36,874 bases of DNA from a virus. The notes below the pieces were generated by a model. The model made no database searches, was not told the origin of the DNA, and was given only the letters and a program-made list of their open reading frames with translations. Below, piece by piece: positions 31,134-36,874 of this stretch (position 1 is the first letter of the stretch; each line of letters opens with the position of its first letter). The stretch covers positions 1-36,874 of the IMG/VR virus record IMGVR_UViG_3300030329_001356; one strand, written 5' to 3'. Both the position numbers and the translations under genes were made by a program.

Positions 31134-31238
31134 TTATTTTTTCTTTGTGTTCCCGAAGTTGAGAACACCTAGTTTGTTTATCTTACCGAAAATGTTTCGA
31201 CGGACACCAATGACTGAACTATCAAAGCTAGTCATCAT
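31134..31238 (-). CDS. Tiny basic peptide
   Basis: A 34-residue frame beginning with two methionines, overlapping the previous gene's stop. It contains V-R-R-N-I-F-G-K-I-N-K-L-G and ends in three lysines, giving a positively charged amphipathic peptide. AGAGGG lies just upstream. It has no homology I recognise. Its place between two membrane peptides in a coupled chain is the main support. Confidence 0.45.
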   Translation of the reverse strand: MMTSFDSSVIGVRRNIFGKINKLGVLNFGNTKKK

Positions 31239-31395
31239 CCCTCTTGTGTTTATTATCGTGAACACCGAGACGAAATATTAGTCCCTCAACAGTGTTCCCC
31301 AATTCAAACTTAGCTATCTTTACCGCTTGCACAACTGTAGCTGCGCCAACAATTGAAGCGAAAAAGTATTTGAACATCCAGCCTAGTGGGTGCAT
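31228..31395 (-). CDS. Small membrane-associated protein (TM helix plus amphipathic region)
   Basis: A 55-residue protein that starts within the stop of the lysine-rich gene (TAATG). Residues 6-24 (W-M-F-K-Y-F-F-A-S-I-V-G-A-A-T-V-V-Q-A) form a hydrophobic helix. A second helical stretch (V-K-I-A-K-F-E-L-G-N-T-V-E-G-L-I-F-R-L) follows, and then a charged tail (K-H-K-R-D-D-D). This arrangement occurs in both TatA-type proteins and class III holins. No clear family match is possible by eye. Confidence 0.6.
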   Translation of the reverse strand: MHPLGWMFKYFFASIVGAATVVQAVKIAKFELGNTVEGLIFRLGVHDNKHKRDDD

Positions 31396-31742
31396 TACCT
31401 TCTACGCTTACGGCTAAGAAGCCCTGCAAAGGCTCCGCTGATTGTGTCTCTTACAGTCTGAGACAGAGAACCCACAACTTCTACAGCAGGCTCAACAACA
31501 GCGTTGACTATTTCTTGCTTGGCTTCTCTGCCCTGCTCTTTGAGTTCTTCAATCGTTAGGGGAGGAGGAGGCTCTGGTGCTAATGTTTTAGCAGCAGGCT
31601 TGCGTCGTTTGCTTTTCGCAGTCGTAGCTTTACTTCGCCTCTTCGCTGGTTTCTTTTTAGGCTTAGTAGCTTTTTTAGCACCGCCAGAAGTTTCTTCAAC
31701 ACCCTCCGCTTTTCCTAACTCCTCTGGTTTTATTTCTTCCAT
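31395..31742 (-). CDS. Lysine/alanine-rich histone H1-like protein
   Basis: A 115-residue protein. Residues 20-55 are a low-complexity basic tract of Lys, Ala, Pro, Arg and Thr (A-K-K-A-T-K-P-K-K-K-P-A-K-R-R-S) like histone H1 tails. A proline run (P-P-P-P) and a helical segment (E-E-L-K-E-Q-G-R-E-A-K-Q-E-I) follow, then a final R-K-R-R-R. Such tails bind DNA without sequence specificity. As a late gene it may help compact the genome for packaging. A nearby 37-residue protein is equally basic. Start ATG 31742 follows AGGAGGG. Confidence 0.65.
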   Translation of the reverse strand: MEEIKPEELGKAEGVEETSGGAKKATKPKKKPAKRRSKATTAKSKRRKPAAKTLAPEPPPPLTIEELKEQGREAKQEIVNAVVEPAVEVVGSLSQTVRDTISGAFAGLLSRKRRR

Positions 31743-31751
31743 GTTTCCCTC

Positions 31752-32066
31752 CTAAACAGTTATAGCTATGTAAGAAACAGTGTCCTTGAGATGGGCAAAT
31801 ATTGCTAGCAAATCTTGTCCAGCACCCGGCGATTCTTTAACGTCATGCCGATATATAAATTCCTTACTTTCACCCGGCTCAAGTACAGGACAGAGTGGGT
31901 TTACCCCTATGCTAACCGCCCCGGTGTTTTCTTTATTAGCCTGAATCCATATAGATTTTAGTTCTACCGGGTCTGTAAAAAAGGGGACAGGTTCACGACT
32001 GGCAACCTGTGCCCCATCTACAGTAATACTAGGGCACTCTATAAACCCTGATTGAGTACGCGCCAT
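31752..32066 (-). CDS. Hypothetical small beta-rich virion-like protein
   Basis: A 104-residue protein predicted to be all beta (S-I-W-I-Q-A-N-K-E-N-T-G-A-V-S-I-G-V, then L-E-P-G-E-S-K-E-F-I-Y). The strand pattern, with the phrase P-G-E-S, resembles small immunoglobulin-like or decoration proteins of phage heads. It is late, between two basic DNA-binding-like proteins. No family is assigned. Confidence 0.6.
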   Translation of the reverse strand: MARTQSGFIECPSITVDGAQVASREPVPFFTDPVELKSIWIQANKENTGAVSIGVNPLCPVLEPGESKEFIYRHDVKESPGAGQDLLAIFAHLKDTVSYIAITV

Positions 32067-32075
32067 TTGCTGCCA

Positions 32076-32189
32076 TTACTTTCCGTAGCGTCTAGTGGTC
32101 TTAGACTTCTTCTTACGCTTACGAGCAGCAGAGGCTGCCTTCATACCAGCTTTGGTGTATGGGAACTTTCGCTTTCCAACTTTAGGCAT
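32076..32189 (-). CDS. Small arginine/lysine-rich protein
   Basis: A 37-residue protein started at ATG 32189 (M-P-K-V-G-K-R-K-F-P-Y-T-K-A-G-M), overlapping the end of the small-terminase gene by eight bases. Nearly half the residues are Lys or Arg. I recall very similar short proteins (F-P-Y-T-x-x-G-M-K-A-A) from other marine phages. Probably a DNA-binding packaging or virion peptide. A longer frame to 32273 lies inside the terminase gene and is not favoured. Confidence 0.65.
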   Translation of the reverse strand: MPKVGKRKFPYTKAGMKAASAARKRKKKSKTTRRYGK

Positions 32190-32664
32190 TAGATTCCTCT
32201 TTTGCTTCTGATAGTTGTAATGGCTGAATCTCTTCGCCTTCTTCTGTCGCAGCAGCCCTGCTACGCAGAGCATCTAAGATAGACGCAGCGGGTGCTAGCT
32301 GCGCAGAGATTGTAACATTCTGCGACCAACGATCTCTTGATGGACCACGCTCTAGCAACCATGCCTTGGCGCGCCAGTCCTCTTCTCTGCGAAGGTCTTT
32401 TACTAAACTCTGCTCTGCTTTTGCCAAGGCATTGTCAATTTCTTTAGCAAAAGTTACAAAGGGTTCAACAGCTTTTCTTGTAGGGTGTTCCCCTCTTCCG
32501 ACCTGAACCCACCGCTGTACTACTCGTGGGTCAACCCCAACAGACCGGGCTGCTGTGGTTGTCCAATTGCCTTCACTTACCGATTCAAGAATTGATTTGT
32601 AGACAAACGGGGTTAGCTTAGTTTTCCTATTTACCTTTACATCTGGATACTTTGCTATTTCCAT
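32182..32664 (-). CDS. terS: Terminase small subunit (probable)
   Basis: A 160-residue protein with an N-terminal helix-turn-helix (S-V-S-E-G-N-W-T-T-T-A-A-R-S-V-G-V-D-P-R plus V-V-Q-R-W) and a central helical oligomerisation region with K-A-E-Q-S-L-V-K-D-L-R. The signature W-R-A-K-A-W-L-L-E-R-G-P-S-R-D-R-W (97-113) is common in small terminases of this type. It would recognise the packaging site and stimulate the large subunit at 17099-18475. The two subunits are at opposite ends of the late unit, an unusual separation. Confidence 0.75.
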   Translation of the reverse strand: MEIAKYPDVKVNRKTKLTPFVYKSILESVSEGNWTTTAARSVGVDPRVVQRWVQVGRGEHPTRKAVEPFVTFAKEIDNALAKAEQSLVKDLRREEDWRAKAWLLERGPSRDRWSQNVTISAQLAPAASILDALRSRAAATEEGEEIQPLQLSEAKEESNA

Positions 32665-32669
32665 TTGTT

Positions 32670-32840
32670 TTATTTGTCTTTCTTAGACTGAACCTTAGCG
32701 TTCTGTTCAGCAGCCTGAGTCATTTCCATCTCAGTTACTGTGCGACTCAACGCAGCAATCGTTGCGTCTTTGTCGGCTAGCTGTACTGCCTGTGACCTGA
32801 CAAGATTACGCAGGTCTTCTTCTGTTACTCGAATTTCCAT
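32670..32840 (-). CDS. Small coiled-coil-like protein
   Basis: A 56-residue, highly charged helical protein (E-D-L-R-N-L-V-R-S-Q-A-V-Q-L-A-D-K-D-A-T-I-A-A-L) ending in K-K-D-K. The start is well supported by AGGAGGCAGT just before the ATG. It lies between the assembly-like protein and small terminase. Function unknown; it could be a small chaperone or tail-fibre accessory. Confidence 0.7.
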   Translation of the reverse strand: MEIRVTEEDLRNLVRSQAVQLADKDATIAALSRTVTEMEMTQAAEQNAKVQSKKDK

Positions 32841-32848
32841 ACTGCCTC

Positions 32849-33175
32849 CTATGGCTTTTGGTACTTAGCTTTCACCGCTGCAACGTGGTCCTGCCATGTT
32901 GTCGTGCCGTTTACAGAATCGTGGTACTGCATGTCTAGCTGGTCGCCGATAGATCCGTAGGCTTCCCTGCGGTACGCAGCGTAGTTAGCAGACGCTCCAC
33001 CGTTCTCCCGTACATCGTTTTCTTGCTGCTGGTTGAAGGAGTTCTGCGCCCACTCATCAATCGTCTTGCTGTACTCGTCAGGCGAGAGAGCAATCAACTC
33101 GCCATTTACCATTTTATTGAGTGTCGGGTTGTCGTTCTTTAGGTTTGTTTTCCATTGTTCAAGAGTAGGCATCAT
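32849..33175 (-). CDS. Phage assembly-like protein with Y-x-S-I-G-D-Q-L-D-M motif
   Basis: A 108-residue protein. The C-terminal half has the string R-R-E-A-Y-G-S-I-G-D-Q-L-D-M-Q-Y-H-D, then T-T-W-Q-D-H-V-A-A-V-K-A-K-Y. I recognise this from many small phage proteins encoded after tail-fibre genes. They are often labelled XkdW-like or fibre-assembly, but their function is not settled. It lies right after the three fibre-like paralogues, in keeping with that. Start ATG 33175 or the next codon. Confidence 0.65.
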   Translation of the reverse strand: MMPTLEQWKTNLKNDNPTLNKMVNGELIALSPDEYSKTIDEWAQNSFNQQQENDVRENGGASANYAAYRREAYGSIGDQLDMQYHDSVNGTTTWQDHVAAVKAKYQKP

Positions 33176-33181
33176 TATCTC

Positions 33182-33727
33182 CTATGAAGTGGTGTATTCG
33201 TACAGGGTAAATACCCCAGTAAACGTACCACCGGCTAATGCTTTAAATCGAACTTTTGTTATTGCCTCAGTTGTGTTTATGTAACCACCAACGTGGGCAT
33301 CGAGTGTTGCCGAGCCAGTTTCAGTATTTGACCTTGATATAAAGTTTTTGACAAGGCTTGTGCTGGTGTGGCTAAAAAGCCTAAGTTCTCCTGACCCCGA
33401 TGAGTCAGCTTGGTCTTGGTCAACATACGTTCCAATCCACTGTAACCCAGTATCGTTTGATTGTGACCCGGAGCTATACGCCAGAAGATTTGCAGTCGAA
33501 TCAGCTTCGTTGTGATACGCCCTGTGATACACGCTTTGAATTGGTGCAGCGTAGGCATAGCTAGATGTTGTAACTTGAAAAGATAACGTATCGTCGGAGC
33601 CGCCTGTCGGGTAAAAGTTGACCCACGTAAATAGAAGTTCGTGCGCTGTCCCTAAACTTTCAAAGTCAACTGCTGTCGCTGAGTCTGCGGACACTACAGT
33701 TTGTTTTTCAATCTTTATTAGAGGCAT
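33182..33727 (-). CDS. Fibre-like paralogue 3
   Basis: A 181-residue protein. I start it at ATG 33727 (M-P-L-I-K-I-E-K), within the TAATG overlap of its upstream paralogue, not at 33766. It aligns with its two neighbours over most of its length. All share the order beta-rich start, x-H-N-E-(A/S), S-x-T-x-V-K-x-F-x-S, and D-A-H-V-G-G-Y-I-N-T-T-E-A-I near the end. It is the most divergent of the three (E-L-L-F-T-W replaces Y-E-F-H). Probably a receptor-binding or baseplate-like surface protein; no catalytic motif is seen. Confidence 0.6.
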   Translation of the reverse strand: MPLIKIEKQTVVSADSATAVDFESLGTAHELLFTWVNFYPTGGSDDTLSFQVTTSSYAYAAPIQSVYHRAYHNEADSTANLLAYSSGSQSNDTGLQWIGTYVDQDQADSSGSGELRLFSHTSTSLVKNFISRSNTETGSATLDAHVGGYINTTEAITKVRFKALAGGTFTGVFTLYEYTTS

Positions 33728-34374
33728 TACGATACTCCGTACATGTAAACCGTACCGCTGCCCCAAGTGCCGTTATGGTAATAAAATTTTATTTCATCTA
33801 TTGGTTCTGTGGTGTTGACGTAACCCCCAACCTGACCATGAAAAGTGTAGATATTGGCAGCAGCCTTAACCCCGCCCATGCAATTGAAATCGCTTGTGAA
33901 ATGTTTGACATAGGTATCGCTTGACGGGTTATAAAGCCTGAAAATCCCACAGCCTGTACCGTCTGGAACAAGATAGTCTGTCGGGTCAGGTGTATAGCCA
34001 TCATTTCCAGATGTGTCTGAAAACTGACCTCTAGTTAATGACTGGTAAACTTGTTCATTATGCAAACTCATCATATTTGTGTTTGTGCCGCTAGATTCGT
34101 CCCAAGAATTTTTGAATGACCAGCCAATGTTAGTGCCAGCCTCGTTATGCTGGGCATACGTTACGGCAGAAGTAATTACTTGGTTAAAACCACTGGTGTT
34201 ACCTCCACTGGCAGCATTAAATTGAACGCTAAATTTTCCGTCCCAAGCAGTACCCGTTACTAGGTTGTAGCAATGGAACTCGTATAGGTCATAGGTTGAG
34301 TCAATCCCTGACGTAATTTCTAAACTCGATACTGCTGATGTGATGTTGTGTTCAGAAATCAGTGTAAGAGCCAT
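33727..34374 (-). CDS. Fibre-like paralogue 2
   Basis: A 215-residue protein related to the genes on both sides. Shared elements include S-G-I-D-S-T-Y-D-L-Y-E-F-H, T-Y-V-K-H-F-T-S, and G-Q-V-G-G-Y-V-N-T-T-E-P-I-D-E-I-K-F-Y. It ends in Y-M-Y-G-V-S, parallel to R-M-Y-G-V-K-G of paralogue 1. A variable middle region (about 90-140) is longer than in the other two. TAATG overlap downstream and adjacent overlap upstream tie the three into one coupled block. Likely surface or adhesion proteins of the virion. Confidence 0.65.
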   Translation of the reverse strand: MALTLISEHNITSAVSSLEITSGIDSTYDLYEFHCYNLVTGTAWDGKFSVQFNAASGGNTSGFNQVITSAVTYAQHNEAGTNIGWSFKNSWDESSGTNTNMMSLHNEQVYQSLTRGQFSDTSGNDGYTPDPTDYLVPDGTGCGIFRLYNPSSDTYVKHFTSDFNCMGGVKAAANIYTFHGQVGGYVNTTEPIDEIKFYYHNGTWGSGTVYMYGVS

Positions 34375-35036
34375 TAGCCTTTTACCCCGTACATTCGGAT
34401 TTCACCAGCGTCGATGTTTCCGTTACTAAACTTGAAGTCAATTTCGTCGATAGCGGAAGTCGTGTTTATGTAACCAGCAACATGAGCATCGAAAATATAA
34501 TTGCTGTGTTGGCTGTATGCTGCCCTGCTTGTAAAGTGCTTGACGTAAGTGGTACTTGATGGCGCGTACAGCGTCAGAATCCCCGATGCGCTTTGGTCAT
34601 TATCTGCCCCAACCCACCAAGCCATACTTTGATATGAAGTCCCTTGTGCTTGGTCATAAGGACTTCCTCCCCCCTGATATTCCAGCGAGCCAGTGGAGCC
34701 ACTTTCATTGTGTACTGCACGAAACATGGTGCTGGTTATTGTTTCATTGAAACCCGACTGCCCTGCTGCGTTTACTTGAAACCCAAAATAGTCTGAGTTA
34801 TATGAAGGGTGCATATCTATAAAGTGGAACTCATACACATCGTAGGTTGAGTCGATGCCAGAGGTGAACGACAGGGACGAACTGGAAGAAGCTGTCTGCG
34901 AACTGATAAACGTATGAGCGTCTGTAATCAGACTGACACTCTGGTTGTTGACCTTCTGACCGTCGGCAAACGTAATCGAATCCAACTTGGAAATGTTGGC
35001 AACTTCGACGTTATTTATCTTGGATATATCAGGCAA
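34374..35036 (-). CDS. Fibre-like paralogue 1
   Basis: A 220-residue protein overlapping the end of the tail-fibre gene by eight bases. An N-terminal segment (I-S-K-I-N-N-V-E-V-A-N-I-S-K-L-D) precedes the domain shared with the next two genes (S-G-I-D-S-T-Y-D-V-Y-E-F-H near 55-67; T-Y-V-K-H-F-T-S; D-A-H-V-A-G-Y-I-N-T-T-S-A-I-D-E-I-D-F-K). The short N-terminal segment may attach it to the fibre or tail. I recall similar S-T-Y-D-x-Y-E-F-H proteins from marine phage virions. Confidence 0.65.
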   Translation of the reverse strand: MPDISKINNVEVANISKLDSITFADGQKVNNQSVSLITDAHTFISSQTASSSSSLSFTSGIDSTYDVYEFHFIDMHPSYNSDYFGFQVNAAGQSGFNETITSTMFRAVHNESGSTGSLEYQGGGSPYDQAQGTSYQSMAWWVGADNDQSASGILTLYAPSSTTYVKHFTSRAAYSQHSNYIFDAHVAGYINTTSAIDEIDFKFSNGNIDAGEIRMYGVKG

Positions 35037-36867
35037 GCAGAACCTCAGTCGTGTTGAAGTTCACATAGATTGAATCAGCAGTCAAAGCCACGCCAATCTT
35101 CTGAACCGTGTCACCGCTACCTGACGGAGCAGTTGCAGTTATCTCACCCGCTGTAGTGCCGATAAACAAGTCAGCCCCCGGTGTGAAGTTGTAAGTATCG
35201 TCACGCAATACACCTGAAACTAATATCTTGGTTGCTTCGCCGTCACCCTTTGCCTCTAACGCAACACCGATTGCTGGCATTGTTGAAGCAGCGTCCGCAT
35301 CTGCCGGACCAACCTCTCCGTCGCTACGGATGTAGACAGCGTTGAAGGCAGCAACAGACTCTCCTGATGCTATAGAAATAACTACACCTGTGGCTGTGTG
35401 GTCTGACGCTGGTGCTGTGTCTGAAAAATAAACCTGTCCAGCATCACCAGCAGTAAATCCAGCAGCAGTAATTGTCCCTGTTGTGGCATCATCTGCGTCG
35501 TTCTTTAGAAAGGCATCAGCAATGTAAGTGGAAGCTATCGCAGACCCTTGCCATACACCCGAAGCAATCGTACCTACCGCATCAATGTTGGCTTCAATAG
35601 CAGCAGCAACTTCGGCTGCACTCAGTCCTTCTACAGATGTCCCGTCTATTCGTAGAAAGTCATCATCGGCAACACCTGCTGCAAACTGTGCAACGTCGTA
35701 CTGAGAAATACCTTGAGCAACAGATAGTTCTGTGCTTTGTATTTCTAAACCACCATTAGATTTTAGATCAACAGAAAATTCTGTACCCGACAGGTCAAGA
35801 CCGTCACCGGGGGTGTAGGTTGTGTCGGTGTCTCCAACATACGTGTTGATGTCTGAGGCAGGGATTGTCTTCATCGTCCCGCCATCGTTGACAACAAAGC
35901 CATCAGTGTCAGCTATTGTGATTGACCCGCCTACAGATGTATTGCCATCTAGCAGGTTGAGTTCTGATGCTGTAGCAGTTACTCCGTCAAGGATGTTTAG
36001 TTCGGCTGGAGTTGAAGTAATAGCGGTGTCGCTATCTGCTGCCAGAACCGCAAGAGTACCGGACACGTTAGGGATAACAACAGTTCGGTCTGCTGTAGGG
36101 TCTTCGATTGTTAGTGTTGTTTCATAGTTGTCTGCTGTAGCACCTTCAAACACAACAGCGTTGGCTGCGTTCATGGTTACAGTGTCAACGATTGTTTGCG
36201 TTCCGCTAACAGTTAGGTTTCCTGTGACAGTCAGGTTGTCTGCAACAGTTACCTCAGAAGTGCTGTGACCTAGCGTTATTGCAGTACCTGAAACACCTGT
36301 GCCAATAGATACAGATTCGCTGCTATTAGCGGTGTCGATAATCAGGTAAGCGTCAGACCCCTGCTTGACTGTCAAAGCCGTTGCAGAGTTGTCGCTTACA
36401 GCAACATTTATATCTGTGCCATCTGCGCTGATTGAGTCGAGTGCAATGTCGCCTACATTAGTAATATCAGCGTCATTAAATGAAGTAGCACCAAGAGTGT
36501 TGCTGGCTGCGGTTGAAGTAATTCCTCCGCTAACAGTTGTCGCTCCAGTTATTGTTAGAATTGACCCATCTGAAGACAGGTACTCTCCGCCCCTGTCATA
36601 GAAGTAAAGCTTGTCTACTATCCTTACATCACCGTCTAACACATCGAGTGATGTATTACCGTCTTTACCTGTTATCTGTAGCACCTCTTCAGATGCGTCC
36701 CAAGTAAGACCATCTCCAGAAGTGTCAGAAGAGAACAGAGAGAAATCAAAACCAGCAGCATCTTCACCGACAGTCAGGGTTCCTGTAACCGTCATGTCTG
36801 TGACGTTTACTTTGTCACCAGCTTTTATCCAACGGACGTTAGACCCATAAGTGATCTTGACATCCAT
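35029..36867 (-). CDS. Tail fibre, main part (complete gene starts at 262 across the circle join)
   Basis: This is the body of the 670-residue fibre; the ATG at 36867 is internal, and 58 more residues lie at 262-89. After the N-terminal beta domain come repeated beta-helix-like stretches (V-T-G-T-L-T-V, L-T-V-T-G-N-L-T-V-S-G). They include the classic phage-fibre phrase A-E-L-N-I-L-D-G-V-T-A-T-A-S-E-L-N-L-L-D-G (about residues 345-365). The C-terminal part (from about 540) is a compact beta domain with V-V-I-S-I-A-S-G-E-S. There is no chaperone self-cleavage motif visible. It probably forms the trimeric host-contact fibre and heads the block of three fibre-like paralogues. Confidence 0.8.
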   Translation of the reverse strand: MDVKITYGSNVRWIKAGDKVNVTDMTVTGTLTVGEDAAGFDFSLFSSDTSGDGLTWDASEEVLQITGKDGNTSLDVLDGDVRIVDKLYFYDRGGEYLSSDGSILTITGATTVSGGITSTAASNTLGATSFNDADITNVGDIALDSISADGTDINVAVSDNSATALTVKQGSDAYLIIDTANSSESVSIGTGVSGTAITLGHSTSEVTVADNLTVTGNLTVSGTQTIVDTVTMNAANAVVFEGATADNYETTLTIEDPTADRTVVIPNVSGTLAVLAADSDTAITSTPAELNILDGVTATASELNLLDGNTSVGGSITIADTDGFVVNDGGTMKTIPASDINTYVGDTDTTYTPGDGLDLSGTEFSVDLKSNGGLEIQSTELSVAQGISQYDVAQFAAGVADDDFLRIDGTSVEGLSAAEVAAAIEANIDAVGTIASGVWQGSAIASTYIADAFLKNDADDATTGTITAAGFTAGDAGQVYFSDTAPASDHTATGVVISIASGESVAAFNAVYIRSDGEVGPADADAASTMPAIGVALEAKGDGEATKILVSGVLRDDTYNFTPGADLFIGTTAGEITATAPSGSGDTVQKIGVALTADSIYVNFNTTEVLLA

Positions 36868-36874
36868 AGGGATT
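36780..36874. repeat. Terminal direct repeat (copy 2)
   Basis: Exact copy of bases 1-95. Joining the two copies turns two truncated frames into one complete tail-fibre gene, which supports circular closure. Confidence 0.95.

Noticed and set aside
30798-31172. 124-residue plus-strand frame over tatC and the small membrane genes
   Set aside because: Antisense to genes with conserved motifs and coupled starts; no ribosome-binding site.
33728-33766. Upstream ATG adding 13 residues to fibre-like paralogue 3
   Set aside because: It lies inside the preceding gene; the TAATG start at 33727 matches the coupling used across the late unit.
33182-35036. Diversity-generating retroelement target among the fibre-like paralogues
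   Set aside because: No reverse transcriptase gene or template repeat is seen in the genome.

Overview
This window looks like the complete genome of one uncultured tailed phage, assembled as a circle. Bases 1-95 are repeated exactly as bases 36780-36874, so the unique unit is 36,779 bp. A tail-fibre gene reads in frame across that join. The gene content (terminase, portal, capsid, prim-pol primase/helicase, RusA, ArdC, no integrase, no tail tube, sheath or clear tape measure) suggests a short-tailed (podovirus-like) phage. The fibre repeats and the three sister fibre-like proteins resemble proteins I recall from marine phages, so an aquatic bacterial host is likely, but the sequence does not name it. 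The mid-range base composition does not narrow this further.

The layout is two opposed transcription units. A 1.68-kb gene-free region (18476-20156) separates them and carries dense repeats: a 9-bp tandem repeat, about ten copies of CGTTACA/TGTAACG around a large palindrome, a G-rich (minus strand) tract, and five copies of TTGTGAA-N4-TTCAC(A/G)A. It is the best candidate for the replication origin and the early/late control region. From it the early unit runs rightward (20157-29781): small unknown proteins, an ArdC-type antirestriction protein, a stand-alone PriCT-like protein, a prim-pol/helicase fusion, a putative DNA-binding protein, a RecB/Cas4-like nuclease, zinc-ribbon proteins and a RusA resolvase. 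Most genes in its first half share one start-site leader, GAGAATCAATC-ATG. The early unit ends in a strong terminator preceded by what looks like a small RNA gene with its own extended -10 promoter.

The late unit runs leftward from 18475 through position 1 and around the join to about 29896: large terminase, portal, two unknown proteins, a 2148-residue polyvalent-type protein with a zincin-like and a ParB-like segment, scaffold, capsid, probable decoration and connector proteins, a Vsr-like nuclease, the fibre, three paralogous fibre-like proteins, an assembly-like protein, small terminase, two very basic proteins, several tiny membrane peptides and a TatC homologue. Adjacent late genes often overlap as TAATG, which suggests translational coupling.

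The most unusual content is the phage-encoded TatC-like protein. It sits with several one-helix peptides where lysis genes would be expected, and no endolysin is recognisable. Other notable items are the matched CCCCTTAAGGGG palindromes flanked by CGTTACA/TGTAACG at the origin and at the primase stop codon, the five-fold operator array, the candidate small RNA, and a zinc-ribbon gene interrupted by an in-frame amber codon.
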